64,000 nucleotides of DNA from contig NZ_AP012547.1 in NCBI RefSeq assembly GCF_000828635.1, positions 1,054,001-1,118,000 of the forward strand, read 5' to 3'. Below, piece after piece: positions 33,271 through 45,278 of the stretch. The position numbers were made by a program, and so were the translations under genes. This DNA is from Sulfuritalea hydrogenivorans sk43H. GTDB taxonomy: Bacteria; Pseudomonadota; Gammaproteobacteria; Burkholderiales; Rhodocyclaceae. The notes beneath the pieces are model-generated. The model was not told where the DNA came from, did not search any database, and worked only from the letters and a program-made list of their open reading frames with translations. The stretch's first letter is position 1, and every line of letters starts with the position of its first letter.

Positions 33271-34421
33271 AAATCATGCGGTTGCCATTGCTGGTTGTGG
33301 TTTCAGCACTGATGCTGGGTGCCTGCTCGACGGTCGAGAAGCTCAATCCTTTCAGCTCCAGCGCACCCAAGATCAAGCCGGCGGAGCTTGCCACCATCCA
33401 GCCGACTGCGGAACTGAAAAGTCTCTGGCAGGCGAATGTCGGCAGGGCGGGCGAGTTTACGTTTTCACCCGCCGTGGTGGATCGCAGCGTGTACGCGGCT
33501 GCCCGCGATGGAACGCTGGCCCGTTTCGATGATGGGCGTCAGGTCTGGCGGATTGCCGCCGGCCAGACGGTTTCCGGCGGCGTCGGCAGCGACGGCAAGC
33601 TGGTGGCGGTCGGCACGCCGAAGGGAGAAGTGCTGGCCTTCGACGCGGCAAGCGGTCGCGAAATCTGGAAGGCGCGCGTGAGCTCGGAAGTTCTGGCTGC
33701 GCCGGCGGTGGCGGAGGGACTGGTCATCGTTCGCTCCGGCGATTCGCGCATCTTCGGTTTTGACGCAGCCGATGGCAAACGGCGCTGGGTCTATCAGCGC
33801 AGTACCCCAACCCTGTCCTTGCGCTCGAATGTCGGCGTGGTGCCGGCGGGGAAAGTCACGCTCGCCGGATTTCCCGGCGGCAAGCTGGTTGCCATCGCCA
33901 ACAACAACGGCGCGGCCGTGTGGGAAGTGACGGTGGCGCTACCCAGGGGTGCGACCGAACTGGAGCGTGTCGCCGATGTCACCAGCTCGCCGGTAGTAAT
34001 CGGCAGCAGCGTCTGTGCGGCGGCATTCCAGGGGCGGGTCGCCTGTTTTGATGCCAACAGCGGCAATACCCTCTGGTCGCGCGACATGTCGTCCAGCGCG
34101 GGTCTCGACGTGGACAACCGCTACGTATATATCGCCGACGACAAGGGTGCAGTGCATGCGCTGGATCGCAGCAGCGGGGCCAGTATCTGGAAGCAGGACA
34201 AGTTGTCCAATCGCGGTCTTTCGCGGCCCCTGGCACTGGGCGGACACGTCGCCGTCGCGGACTACCAGGGCGTGGTGCACTTGTTGCGCCGCGAGGACGG
34301 CGCCTTTGCCGCGCGTGCCAACACCGACGGCAGCGCCGTGCGGTCCGAGCCGGTGCGTTTTGGGGCCGGCCTGCTGCTACAGACTGCGAACGGCGGACTG
34401 CATGCGCTGGAAGCGCGTTAG
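33267..34421 (+). CDS. bamB: Outer membrane protein assembly lipoprotein BamB
   Basis: A 384-residue lipoprotein (lipobox LMLGAC) forming an eight-bladed beta-propeller of PQQ-like repeats, for example LVAVGTPKGEVLAFDAASGREIW at about residues 112-134 and RYVYIADDKGAVHALDRSSG later. It is a BAM complex subunit for outer-membrane protein insertion. Its place between the yfgM-like gene and der is conserved. Confidence 0.94.
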   Translation: MKIMRLPLLVVVSALMLGACSTVEKLNPFSSSAPKIKPAELATIQPTAELKSLWQANVGRAGEFTFSPAVVDRSVYAAARDGTLARFDDGRQVWRIAAGQTVSGGVGSDGKLVAVGTPKGEVLAFDAASGREIWKARVSSEVLAAPAVAEGLVIVRSGDSRIFGFDAADGKRRWVYQRSTPTLSLRSNVGVVPAGKVTLAGFPGGKLVAIANNNGAAVWEVTVALPRGATELERVADVTSSPVVIGSSVCAAAFQGRVACFDANSGNTLWSRDMSSSAGLDVDNRYVYIADDKGAVHALDRSSGASIWKQDKLSNRGLSRPLALGGHVAVADYQGVVHLLRREDGAFAARANTDGSAVRSEPVRFGAGLLLQTANGGLHALEAR

Positions 34422-34468
34422 TTTCGGCATGCACATGAAGCATTGGATTCCGGCGATGCCGGCTTAGG

Positions 34469-35827
34469 ATGAAACCAACCCTTGTAATTGTCGGCCGGCC
34501 GAATGTCGGCAAATCGACCCTGTTCAACCGCCTCACGCGCTCGCGCGATGCGCTGGTGGCCGATCAGCCGGGACTCACCCGGGATCGCCATTACGGTCAT
34601 GGCCGCCTGGGAAACAAGCCCTATCTGGTCGTCGATACGGGCGGCTTCGAGCCGCAGGCCAAGGAAGGCATCGTCAAGGAAATGGCGCTGCAGGCCGAGG
34701 CCGCCATCGCCGAAGCCGATGTGCTGATTTTCGTGGTCGACGTGCGCACCGGTCTGACCTCGCAGGACAAGGTGATTGCCGATCTCCTGCGCCGGAGCGG
34801 GCGTCCGCTGCTGCTCGCGGCGAACAAGGGCGAAGGCATGGATCGGGCGGTGGTCTCGGCGGAGTTCTACGAGCTTGGCTGCGGCGCTCCCTGCGTGATT
34901 TCCTCCGCCCATGGCGAGGGCGTGCGCGAACTGGTCGAGCTTGCGCTGGCGCCGTTTCCCGATGAGAGTGAGGCGGACGAAGAGTCGGCCGGTCCCCGGG
35001 TCGCCATCGCCGGCCGCCCCAACGTCGGCAAGAGCACGCTGATCAACACCCTGCTCGGCGAAGACCGCGTGATCGCCTTCGACATGCCGGGCACCACGCG
35101 CGATGCCATCGAGGTTCCCTTCGAGCGCAACGGCCGCGCCTACACCCTGATCGATACCGCGGGGTTGCGGCGCAAGGGCCGCGTGTTCGAGACCATTGAA
35201 AAGTTTTCGGTGATCAAGACCCTGCAGGCTGTCGAGGAAGCCAATGTCGTGGTGTTGATGGTCGATGCCACCCAGGAAATATCCGACCAGGACGCGCACA
35301 TCGCCGGATTCATCATCGATGCCGGGCGCGCGCTGGTGGTTGCGGTGAATAAATGGGATGCGGTGGATGACTACCGCCGCGAGCAGATCAAGCTGGACAT
35401 CACGCGCAAGCTGAACTTCCTGGGTTTTGCCCGCGTCCATTACGTTTCGGCCTTGAAGGGGCAGGGCATCGCCGGCATCCTGTCGTCGGTCGACAAGGCT
35501 TACGCCGCAGCGATGGCCAAGATGTCGACGCCGAAACTCACCCGGGTGCTGATTGCCGCCGTGGAAAAGCAGACACCGCCGCGCCACGGGGCCTTCCGTC
35601 CCAAGCTGCGCTATGCACACCAAGGCGGCAGCAATCCGCCGATCATCGTGATCCACGGCAATGCGCTGGAGCACATTCCGGCGTCGTATACCCGCTATCT
35701 GGAGCGCTATTTCCTTGAGGCCTTCAAGCTGCAAGGCACGCCGTTGCGCATTCAATACAAGACCACCACGAATCCCTTTGCCAGTGAAGGTCGCCCCGCA
35801 AAGCAGAAGCTCCGCCGCGAAAAGTGA
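34469..35827 (+). CDS. der: Ribosome biogenesis GTPase Der (EngA)
   Basis: A 452-residue protein with two GTPase domains in tandem, each with GRPNVGKST (near residues 8 and 181), DTGG/DTAG and NKG/NKWD motifs, and a C-terminal KH-like domain. It is required for 50S subunit assembly. A copy of the dispersed 24-base motif begins on the last base of its stop codon. Confidence 0.97.
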   Translation: MKPTLVIVGRPNVGKSTLFNRLTRSRDALVADQPGLTRDRHYGHGRLGNKPYLVVDTGGFEPQAKEGIVKEMALQAEAAIAEADVLIFVVDVRTGLTSQDKVIADLLRRSGRPLLLAANKGEGMDRAVVSAEFYELGCGAPCVISSAHGEGVRELVELALAPFPDESEADEESAGPRVAIAGRPNVGKSTLINTLLGEDRVIAFDMPGTTRDAIEVPFERNGRAYTLIDTAGLRRKGRVFETIEKFSVIKTLQAVEEANVVVLMVDATQEISDQDAHIAGFIIDAGRALVVAVNKWDAVDDYRREQIKLDITRKLNFLGFARVHYVSALKGQGIAGILSSVDKAYAAAMAKMSTPKLTRVLIAAVEKQTPPRHGAFRPKLRYAHQGGSNPPIIVIHGNALEHIPASYTRYLERYFLEAFKLQGTPLRIQYKTTTNPFASEGRPAKQKLRREK

Positions 35828-35850
35828 AAGTCGGCGCTGGTGGCACGGCG
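35827..35850 (-). repeat. Dispersed 24-base motif, copy 5
   Basis: Minus-strand CGCCGT-GCC, core ACCAGCGCCGAC (one mismatch), TTT. It begins at the der stop codon and lies in the 83-base gap before hfq. Confidence 0.65.
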
Positions 35851-35910
35851 AACCAAAATCGATTACAGTATTTGACTCAAAAAACCAGTAGCTATAAAAG
35901 GATCACCAAC

Positions 35911-36147
35911 ATGAGTAATAAAGGGCAAATGTTACAAGACCCGTTTCTGAACACGCTGCGTCGTGAACACGTTCCGGTTTCCATCTACCTGGTCAATGGC
36001 ATCAAGCTGCAGGGGCAGATCGAATCCTTCGACCAGTATGTGGTTCTGCTCAAGAACACGGTGACGCAGATGGTGTACAAGCACGCCATTTCGACGGTGG
36101 TTCCCGCTCGCCCCGTCAATTTCGCCCAGGAAGCCGAAGCCGATTGA
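35911..36147 (+). CDS. hfq: RNA chaperone Hfq
   Basis: A 78-residue Sm-like protein starting [18 protein letters not shown]. It has the Sm1 segment [15 protein letters not shown] and the Sm2 signature [12 protein letters not shown], with the distal and proximal RNA-binding residues in place. It promotes small-RNA/mRNA pairing as a ring hexamer. An AAAGGA ribosome site precedes the ATG. It starts the hfq-hflX-hflK-hflC series. Confidence 0.98.
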   Translation: MSNKGQMLQDPFLNTLRREHVPVSIYLVNGIKLQGQIESFDQYVVLLKNTVTQMVYKHAISTVVPARPVNFAQEAEAD

Positions 36148-36171
36148 TATGTCCTCGTGCGCTTGCGCCGG

Positions 36172-36192
36172 GGACGGTATCCCCCGGTGGGA
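36172..36192 (+). repeat. Shared 21-base hairpin motif, copy B
   Basis: GGACGGT followed by ATCCCCCGGTGGGA, 20 of 21 bases identical to 26715-26735. It lies in the 90-base gap between hfq and hflX, just after a GC-rich hairpin (36150-36175). Confidence 0.45.
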
Positions 36193-36237
36193 CCGCTTCG
36201 GGCTGTTGTCGGCGATTGCCATGAGGGCATCGCGCTG

Positions 36238-37353
36238 ATGTTCGAGCGTCCCGCCAGTGGCGAGAATGCGGTTCTGGTGCAACTTGATTTCGGTGAAGGG
36301 GACTTTGCCGAGCGATTGTCGGAATTCAATCTGCTGGTCGGCAGCGCCGGCGCACGGTCGCTGGCGGTAATTTCTGGCAAGCGGGCAAGGCCCGACCCCG
36401 CACTGTTTGCCGGCAAGGGCAAGGTGGCCGAAATTGGCGATGCCGTGGGGCTGCACCAGGCCGACGTCGTGATTTTCAACCACGAGCTTTCCCCCGGCCA
36501 GCAGCGCAACCTCGAACGCACCCTGGAATGCCGCGTGGTCGACCGCAGCAGCCTGATTCTGGACATCTTCGCCCTGCGCGCGAAAAGCCACGAAGGCAAG
36601 CTCCAGGTCGAACTCGCCCAACTCCAGCATCTGGCCACCCGGCTGGTGCGCGGCTGGACTCACCTGGAGCGGCAGAAGGGCGGCATCGGCTTGCGCGGCC
36701 CCGGTGAAAAACAGCTTGAAACCGACCGCCGCCTGCTGGGAAAACGTGTCTCGCTGCTCAAGGACCGCCTGAAGCAACTGGAACGCCAGCGCGAAGTGCG
36801 CCGGCGCGCGCGAACCCGCGGCGAGGTACTGGCGATTTCGCTGGTGGGTTACACCAACGCGGGGAAGAGCACGCTGTTCAACGCCTTGACCCGAGCCGGC
36901 GCCTACGCCGCCGACCAGTTGTTCGCCACGCTCGATACCACGTCGCGTCGGCTGTTCATCGAAGGCGCCGGGCCGATCGTTCTGTCGGACACCGTCGGCT
37001 TCATCCGCGACTTGCCGCACGCTCTGGTGGCGGCTTTCCAGGCGACCCTGGAAGAAACCGCCCAGGCCGACCTGCTGCTGCACGTCGTCGATTCGGCCAG
37101 TGCCGATCGCGACCAGCAGATGGCGGCGGTGGGTGCGGTATTGGAAGAGATCGGGGCGCTCGATGTGCCGCAAATCCTGGTGTGGAACAAGGTCGACCTG
37201 ACCGCCGCCAGCCCCGGAATCGAGCGTGATGACTGTGGTAACATTTCATGCGTTCGCTTGAGCGCCCGCACCGGGGCCGGGGTATCCTTGCTGCGTGAGG
37301 CTCTGGCCGAAGTGGCGAGTCGGCATGACGAAATTCCCGCTGCTGCAGCCTGA
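36238..37353 (+). CDS. hflX: Ribosome-rescue GTPase HflX
   Basis: A 371-residue GTPase that splits stalled ribosomes. It starts at MFERPASGENAVLVQLD; an earlier in-frame start lacks family similarity. The HflX domain (DVVIFNHELSPGQQRNLE, GRK-like DRSSLILDIFALRA) is followed by GPGEKQLETDRR and a G domain with GYTNAGKST, DTVGF and NKVD. Confidence 0.95.
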   Translation: MFERPASGENAVLVQLDFGEGDFAERLSEFNLLVGSAGARSLAVISGKRARPDPALFAGKGKVAEIGDAVGLHQADVVIFNHELSPGQQRNLERTLECRVVDRSSLILDIFALRAKSHEGKLQVELAQLQHLATRLVRGWTHLERQKGGIGLRGPGEKQLETDRRLLGKRVSLLKDRLKQLERQREVRRRARTRGEVLAISLVGYTNAGKSTLFNALTRAGAYAADQLFATLDTTSRRLFIEGAGPIVLSDTVGFIRDLPHALVAAFQATLEETAQADLLLHVVDSASADRDQQMAAVGAVLEEIGALDVPQILVWNKVDLTAASPGIERDDCGNISCVRLSARTGAGVSLLREALAEVASRHDEIPAAAA

Positions 37354-37418
37354 TATTTGCCTGACGTTTTTTCCTTCTCGACTACCCAAACCAAACAAAC
37401 GTGATAGCTGGAATCCTG

Positions 37419-38696
37419 ATGTCCCTGAATGACCACGGCTGGGGCAACCAGCCCGGTGGTGGCAAGCGCGGTGGTGGCAATCAAGGCCCTCCCGATCTCG
37501 AAGAACTCTGGCGCGATTTCAATCGCCGCTTGTCGGGCCTGTTTGGCAACAAGGGCAACAGGGGCGGCGGTGGTGACGGCGGCGGAGGTGGCGGGGACAA
37601 TCGCATGCCGTCGATCAGCCCCAGGCAGTTCGGTGGCGGCATCGGGGTCGTCATGATGCTGGTGGCGGCTGTCTGGCTGGGCAGCAGCTTCTACATTGTC
37701 GACGCTTCGCAGCGTGGCGTCGTGCTTCAGTTCGGCGCCTTCAAGGAGTCCACCGAGCCCGGCCTGCGCTGGCGCCTGCCGTGGCCGATCCAGAGCCACG
37801 AAATCGTCAACCTGACAGGGGTGCGGACGGTCGAAGTCGGCTACCGCGGTTCGGACAAGAACAAGGTTTTGAAAGAGGCCCTGATGCTGACCGACGACGA
37901 AAACATCGTCATGGTGCAGTTTGCGGTGCAATACCTGCTCAGGGATCCCAAGGCCTATCTGTTCAACAACCGCCATCCCGATGATGCTGTCATGCAGGCG
38001 GCGGAAACCGCGATTCGCGAGGTGGTCGGCAAGAACAAGATGGACTTCGTGCTTTACGAAGGGCGCGACCAGATCGCCGCGAACACGCAAAAGCTGATCC
38101 AGGAGATTCTCGATCGCTACGACACCGGGATTCAGGTCCGTTCGGTCAACATGCAGAGCACCCAGCCGCCGGAACAGGTGCAGGCGGCGTTCGATGATGC
38201 CGTCAAGGCGGGACAGGACCGCGAGCGGCACAAGAACGAAGGGCAGGCCTACGCCAATGACGTGATTCCCAAGGCGCGCGGCGCGGCTTCGCGGCTGATG
38301 GAGGAGGCGACCGGCTACCGGCAGCGCATCATCGTCACTGCCGAAGGTGACGCCTCGCGCTTCAAGCAGATTCTCACCGAATACAGCAAGGCACCGGAAG
38401 TGACGCGCAGCCGCATGTATCTCGAAACCGTGCAGCAGGTTTACGCGAACACCAGCAAGGTGATGATCGACGCCAAGGGCCAGGGCAACCTGCTTTATCT
38501 GCCGCTCGACAAGCTGATGCAGGCAACTGCAGCCACTGCCGCAGCGCCGGTGGCAGCGGAGGCTGCCGTAGTTCCGCGTGGCGTCATATCCGGGCCGGCC
38601 GCCGCAACGGATGCACCGCCACAGACCGAGCGTACCGCACCGGGTGATGTGCGTACGCGCGGCAGCCTGGGCTCGCGTGAGCGGGGAGAACGTTGA
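37419..38696 (+). CDS. hflK: HflK, FtsH protease regulatory subunit
   Basis: A 425-residue membrane protein beginning MSLNDHGWGNQPGGGK. A Gly/Asp-rich cytoplasmic N-terminus leads to one helix (GGIGVVMMLVAAVWLGSSFYI, about residues 73-93), then a periplasmic SPFH/band-7 domain. Conserved segments include AAETAIREVVGKNKMDFVL. With HflC it forms the cage around FtsH. Its stop overlaps the hflC start by one base (TGATG). Confidence 0.95.
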   Translation: MSLNDHGWGNQPGGGKRGGGNQGPPDLEELWRDFNRRLSGLFGNKGNRGGGGDGGGGGGDNRMPSISPRQFGGGIGVVMMLVAAVWLGSSFYIVDASQRGVVLQFGAFKESTEPGLRWRLPWPIQSHEIVNLTGVRTVEVGYRGSDKNKVLKEALMLTDDENIVMVQFAVQYLLRDPKAYLFNNRHPDDAVMQAAETAIREVVGKNKMDFVLYEGRDQIAANTQKLIQEILDRYDTGIQVRSVNMQSTQPPEQVQAAFDDAVKAGQDRERHKNEGQAYANDVIPKARGAASRLMEEATGYRQRIIVTAEGDASRFKQILTEYSKAPEVTRSRMYLETVQQVYANTSKVMIDAKGQGNLLYLPLDKLMQATAATAAAPVAAEAAVVPRGVISGPAAATDAPPQTERTAPGDVRTRGSLGSRERGER

Positions 38697-39571
38697 TGCA
38701 GCGCCATTTGTCTTTCGTCGCATCATTCCTGTTCGGACTTCTGGCGCTGTTTGCCATGACGATCTTTACGGTCGATCAGCGCCAGTTCGCGATCATCTTC
38801 CAGCTTGGCGAGATCAAGGAAGTCATATCCGAGCCGGGTCTGGCATTCAAGTGGCCGCTGATCCAGAACGTGCGGATTTTCGACAAGCGCATCCTGACCA
38901 TGGATACGCCCGAACCCGAGCGTTTTCTGACAGCCGAGAAGAAGCCGGTGCTGGTGGATTCCTTCGTCAAATGGCGCATCCATGACGTCAAGCAGTACTA
39001 CGTTTCGGTCGGCGGCGACGAAACCCTGGCCAGAACACGCCTTGCACAGACCGTCAATGCCGGATTGCGCGAAGAATTCGGCCGGCGTACGGTGCACGAC
39101 GTGGTGTCCGGCGCGCGCGACGACATCATGGTTGTCGTGAAGAAGAAGGCGGATGCGGACATGCGCAACATCGGCGTTGAAATTGTCGATGTGCGGCTGA
39201 AGCGAGTCGACCTGCCGCCGGAAGTCTCCGAGTCCGTTTATCGACGCATGGAAACCGAGCGCAAGCGCGTGGCCAACGAATTGCGTTCCGAAGGTGCCGC
39301 CGAAGCCGAGAAGATCAAGGCCAATGCCGATCGTCAGCGCGAGGTAATTCTGGCCGAGGCCTATCGCGATGCGCAGAAGATCAAGGGCGAGGGCGACGCC
39401 AAGGCTGCCGCGCTATACGGCCGCGCGTTTGGAGAGAACCCCGAGTTCTATGCCTTCTATCGCAGCCTCGAGGCCTATCGTGGCAGCTTCAAGAACAAGA
39501 GCGACGTGATGGTGATCGAACCCAATTCCGAGTTTTTCAAGTACCTGAAGAACAGCGGCAAGGGCAAGTGA
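38696..39571 (+). CDS. hflC: HflC, FtsH protease regulatory subunit
   Basis: A 291-residue membrane protein with an N-terminal helix (FVASFLFGLLALFAMTIF) and an SPFH domain (VDQRQFAIIFQLGEIKEV, DSFVKWRI). RVDLPPEVSESVYRRMETER and the Ala/Glu-rich helix are typical. The ATG at 38696 overlaps the hflK stop; a TTG just upstream is possible but less likely. It partners HflK. Confidence 0.95.
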   Translation: MQRHLSFVASFLFGLLALFAMTIFTVDQRQFAIIFQLGEIKEVISEPGLAFKWPLIQNVRIFDKRILTMDTPEPERFLTAEKKPVLVDSFVKWRIHDVKQYYVSVGGDETLARTRLAQTVNAGLREEFGRRTVHDVVSGARDDIMVVVKKKADADMRNIGVEIVDVRLKRVDLPPEVSESVYRRMETERKRVANELRSEGAAEAEKIKANADRQREVILAEAYRDAQKIKGEGDAKAAALYGRAFGENPEFYAFYRSLEAYRGSFKNKSDVMVIEPNSEFFKYLKNSGKGK

Positions 39572-39592
39572 CGGGGCTGGTATCAGTTTGAA

Positions 39593-39778
39593 ATGGTCAA
39601 TACGCTGCTGCTGGCTTTCGCCCTGATGCTGGTGATCGAAGGCCTCCTGCCCTTTCTCGCACCCCGCGTATGGAGGGAAACCTTCCGTCGCGTGACCGAG
39701 CTCACTGATGGACAGGTCCGTTTCATCGGACTGTCGTCAATGGTCGTGGGTGTTGTCCTGCTTACCGTCTTCCGTTGA
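39593..39778 (+). CDS. DUF2065 (YjeT-like) small membrane protein
   Basis: A 61-residue protein with two membrane helices ([18 protein letters not shown] and [17 protein letters not shown]). It matches the DUF2065/YjeT family, normally found between hflC and hisZ/purA. The function is unknown. Confidence 0.88.
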   Translation: MVNTLLLAFALMLVIEGLLPFLAPRVWRETFRRVTELTDGQVRFIGLSSMVVGVVLLTVFR

Positions 39779-39783
39779 CCGTC

Positions 39784-42259
<2,476 letters not shown>

Positions 42260-42270
42260 TAACGCCGCGC

Positions 42271-42308
42271 AGAAAAGAAAAGGCCGCCCGGATTACTCCT
42301 GGCGGCCG
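42271..42308 (-). terminator. Terminator of tRNA-Leu
   Basis: On the minus strand GGCCGCC (42301-42307) and GGCGGCC (42282-42288) form a 7-bp stem around a 12-base loop, followed by TTTTCTTTTC. The T-tract lies on the minus-strand side only, so it serves the tRNA gene. Confidence 0.8.
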
Positions 42309-42338
42309 ATGCTCGTTCTCGTTTTCGCGTACCATGCT

Positions 42339-42423
<85 letters not shown>

Positions 42424-42443
42424 AGGCGCGAAACGAGGCGCGA

Positions 42444-42471
42444 ATTCTAAAGGAAAAAAACAGATTGTCAA
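42444..42471 (-). promoter_or_regulatory. Promoter of tRNA-Leu
   Basis: Minus-strand TTGACA (42466-42471, perfect) and TAGAAT (42444-42449) are 16 bases apart, followed by a GC-rich discriminator (TCGCGCC) typical of stringently controlled stable RNA genes. The -35 box overlaps the proposed TTG start codon of rnr on the other strand. Confidence 0.7.
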
Positions 42472-44699
42472 ACAAGTCGCATAGCAGCCACAAGCTTTCG
42501 AAAATTCGTCGCGCCGATCCGCAGTTCGAGCGCGAAAAGGCGCAGTACGAACATCCCCTGCCGAGCCGCGAGTACATCCTGCAAACGTTGACGGCGCAGG
42601 GCGCGCCGCTGGAGTTTGAACGTCTGGTGAGTTTGCTTGATGTTCAGCCGTTCGAGCTCGAACCCTTCCAGCGCAGGCTGGGCGCCATGGCGCGCGAGGC
42701 GCAGTTGATGCAGAACCGGCGCGGTGACTGGCTGATTCCCGACAAGGCCGATCTGGTGCGCGGCCGCGTTACCGGTCATCCGGATGGGTTCGGCTTTCTG
42801 GTTCCGGAGGAGGGCGGTGCAGACCTGTTCCTGTCAGCCAAGGAAATGGACAAGGTGCTGCACGGCGACAAGGCCATCGCACGCGTCATCGGTGTCGATC
42901 GCAAGGGCCGCCCGGAAGGCAAGATCGTCGAAGTCACCGAGCGCGCCAACCGGTTCGTCGTCGGACGGGTGATCGAGGAGCATGGTGTGCGCTTTGTCGC
43001 CGCGGAAAACAAGCGCATCAGCCAGGACATCCTGCTGGCGCCTCCCGAAAAGGGCGCGAAAAAGGCGCTGAAGGCCCAGTCCGGGCAGGTGGTGATGATC
43101 GAGCTCATCGAGCAGCCGAGCAAGCATTCGCAGCCCATTGGCCGCCTGGTCGAAGTGCTCGGCAACTATGCCGATCCGGGCATGGAAATCGAGATTGCGC
43201 TGCGAAAACACGAACTGCCCTACGAGTTTTCGACCGCGGCGCTGGCTGAAGCGAAGAGGCTGCCCGACGTCGTGCGCAAGTCGGACTGGAAGGACCGCGA
43301 AGACATCACCGGGCTGCCCTTGGTGACCATCGATGGCGAGACGGCCAGGGATTTCGACGACGCCGTATTTTGTGAACGCAAGGGCAAGGGCTTTCGCCTC
43401 ATCGTGGCGATCGCCGATGTGTCGCATTACGTGACGGCAGGGGGCGCCCTGGATGTCGATGCCTATGCGCGCGGCAATTCGGTGTATTTCCCGCGACGGG
43501 TGATTCCGATGCTGCCGGAGAAGCTCTCCAACGGCTTGTGCTCGCTCAATCCAAAAGTCGAACGCCTGTGCATGGTCTGCGACATGGAGATCGCCGGCAC
43601 GGGGGCGATCAGGCGCTACCGGTTTTATCCCGCGGTGATGTTCTCGCACGCACGCCTGACCTACGAAGAGGTGGCGGCTGCCCTTTACGAAAGGGATGCA
43701 GGTGCGCGTGCGCGCCTGGAACCGTTGTTGCCGCACCTCGAAGCTCTCGATGCGCTCTATCGGCAGCTCGCCAAGGAGCGCGTCAAGCGCGGTGCGATCG
43801 ATTTCGAAACCGTCGAAACGCGCATGGTCTTCGACGACCACGGCAAGATCGCCCGTATCGAGCCCTATGAACGCAACGATGCGCATCGACTGATCGAGGA
43901 ATGCATGCTGGCGGCCAATGTCTGCGCTTCCGAGTTCCTGCGCGAACGCGAGCATCCGTCGCTGTATCGCGTGCATGAAGGCCCGACGCCCGAGCGCCTG
44001 GTGAAGCTGCGCGATTTTCTCGGCACCTTCGGCTTCCAGCTGGAGGGCGGCGACACGCCGAAGGCCCAGGATTACGCCAGGCTGCTGGAAAAGATCGGCC
44101 AGCGGCCGGACCGGCAGCTCTTGCAGACCGTGATGTTGCGGTCATTGCGGCAGGCCATCTACAGCCCGGACAATGTCGGACACTTCGGTCTGGCCTACGA
44201 GAGCTATACGCACTTCACCTCGCCGATCCGCCGCTATCCCGATCTGCTGGTGCATCGCGCCATAAAGTCGGCGCTGGCGGGACGGCGCTACGAGCCGGGG
44301 AATTGGGAGGAGATCGGCCTGCAATGTTCCATGACCGAGCGCCGGGCGGATGAGGCCACGCGCGATGTCGAGGACTGGCTCAAGTGCTTCTACATGAAGG
44401 ATCGTGTCGGCGAAATCTTCGAGGGCAGCATCTCTTCGGTGGTGCCCTTCGGCATCTTTGTCGCGCTGGATGGCGTATTCGTCGAAGGCCTGGTGCATGT
44501 GTCCGAACTCGGCCAGGACTATTTTCATTTCGACGAGAAGGCGCATGCCATGGTCGGCGAGCGCAGCGGCCGGCGTTTCCGTCTTTCCGACCGGGTGCGC
44601 GTGCAATTGACGCGGGTCGACATGGAGGCCAACAAGATCGACTTTCGTCTGGCCGATGCTGGCGATGCGGCGCCGGTGCGTGGAAGGCAGCGGCATTGA
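42465..44699 (+). CDS. rnr: Ribonuclease R
   Basis: A 744-residue processive 3'-5' exoribonuclease that degrades structured RNA. It has the N-terminal winged helix (SREYILQTLTAQGAPLEFERL), cold-shock domains (GRVTGHPDGFGFLVPEE), the RNB catalytic segment with conserved aspartates (TIDGETARDFDDAVF, about residues 310-324), YTHFTSPIRRYPDLLVHRA, and a C-terminal S1 domain (GSISSVVPFGIFVAL). No ATG lies near the start; TTG at 42465 with AAAGGA upstream gives the best N-terminus. A copy of the dispersed motif is within the gene. Confidence 0.93.
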   Translation: MSNKSHSSHKLSKIRRADPQFEREKAQYEHPLPSREYILQTLTAQGAPLEFERLVSLLDVQPFELEPFQRRLGAMAREAQLMQNRRGDWLIPDKADLVRGRVTGHPDGFGFLVPEEGGADLFLSAKEMDKVLHGDKAIARVIGVDRKGRPEGKIVEVTERANRFVVGRVIEEHGVRFVAAENKRISQDILLAPPEKGAKKALKAQSGQVVMIELIEQPSKHSQPIGRLVEVLGNYADPGMEIEIALRKHELPYEFSTAALAEAKRLPDVVRKSDWKDREDITGLPLVTIDGETARDFDDAVFCERKGKGFRLIVAIADVSHYVTAGGALDVDAYARGNSVYFPRRVIPMLPEKLSNGLCSLNPKVERLCMVCDMEIAGTGAIRRYRFYPAVMFSHARLTYEEVAAALYERDAGARARLEPLLPHLEALDALYRQLAKERVKRGAIDFETVETRMVFDDHGKIARIEPYERNDAHRLIEECMLAANVCASEFLREREHPSLYRVHEGPTPERLVKLRDFLGTFGFQLEGGDTPKAQDYARLLEKIGQRPDRQLLQTVMLRSLRQAIYSPDNVGHFGLAYESYTHFTSPIRRYPDLLVHRAIKSALAGRRYEPGNWEEIGLQCSMTERRADEATRDVEDWLKCFYMKDRVGEIFEGSISSVVPFGIFVALDGVFVEGLVHVSELGQDYFHFDEKAHAMVGERSGRRFRLSDRVRVQLTRVDMEANKIDFRLADAGDAAPVRGRQRH
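44264..44287 (-). repeat. Dispersed 24-base motif, copy 6
   Basis: Full consensus match on the minus strand, identical to copy 1 over 24 bases. It is inside rnr, where the plus strand reads it as K-S-A-L-A-G-R-R just after the conserved HRAI. Confidence 0.7.
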
Positions 44700-44740
44700 C
44701 GGAAGATTGAAGCGCCCCGGCCGAGCCGGAAATCCAGACC

Positions 44741-44769
44741 AAAAAAAACCCGCCGATGGCGGGTTTTTC
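44741..44769. terminator. Bidirectional terminator between rnr and rpmG
   Basis: AACCCGCC/GGCGGGTT stem with loop GAT, preceded by eight A and followed by TTTTT. It suits both the plus-strand rnr and the minus-strand rpmG. Confidence 0.9.
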
Positions 44770-44785
44770 TCAAGGGTGCGCCGAA

Positions 44786-44953
44786 TTACTTCAGCTTCAC
44801 TTCCTTGTAGGCGACGTGCTTGCGCGCCTTGGGATCGTACTTCAGGAATTCCAGCTTTTCCGGGGTGGTCTTCTTGTTTTTCGTGGTCGTGTAGAAGTGT
44901 CCCGTGCCGGCTGTGGATTCCAGCTTGATTTTTTCGCGTCCGCCTTTGGCCAT
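44786..44953 (-). CDS. rpmG: 50S ribosomal protein L33
   Basis: A 55-residue ribosomal protein starting [19 protein letters not shown], with [17 protein letters not shown] and ending EVKLK, the standard L33 sequence without zinc-binding cysteines. It follows rpmB by 14 bases, and the rpmB-rpmG pair is conserved. A terminator follows. Confidence 0.97.
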   Translation of the reverse strand: MAKGGREKIKLESTAGTGHFYTTTKNKKTTPEKLEFLKYDPKARKHVAYKEVKLK

Positions 44954-44967
44954 GATGCTTTCTCCTG

Positions 44968-45204
44968 TTAGACGCGCTCGCCGCGCTCACGCAGCTCGGC
45001 GAGGACAACGTCGATGCCCTTCTTGTCGATGGTGCGCAGACCGGCGTTTGACACGCGCAGGCTGACCCAGCGGTTTTCGGTTTCGATCCAGAAGCGGCGG
45101 CTGTGCAGGTTAGGCAGAAAGCGACGCTTGGTCTTGTTGTTGGCGTGGGAGACGTTGTTCCCTACCATCGGGGCCTTGCCCGTCACTTGACATACGCGAG
45201 ACAT
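44968..45204 (-). CDS. rpmB: 50S ribosomal protein L28
   Basis: A 78-residue ribosomal protein starting [20 protein letters not shown], with [16 protein letters not shown] and the [16 protein letters not shown] segment typical of L28. A GGAGC ribosome site precedes the ATG. It is co-transcribed with rpmG. Confidence 0.97.
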   Translation of the reverse strand: MSRVCQVTGKAPMVGNNVSHANNKTKRRFLPNLHSRRFWIETENRWVSLRVSNAGLRTIDKKGIDVVLAELRERGERV

Positions 45205-45240
45205 GTGATGCTCCTGAATGCTGATTTAGCAAAGCTCGCT

Positions 45241-45270
45241 AGTTTACCAAAGATTTGCTTGAAAACTCAA
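45241..45270 (-). promoter_or_regulatory. Candidate promoter of rpmB-rpmG
   Basis: Minus-strand TTGAGT (45265-45270) and TAAACT (45241-45246), 18 bases apart, lie between radC and rpmB. Moderate match only. Confidence 0.4.
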
Positions 45271-45278
45271 TCCTTTTC

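Noticed and set aside
35872-35898. TTGACT and TATAAA before hfq as a promoter
   Set aside because: The 15-base spacing is too short, and transcription would start almost at the ribosome site.
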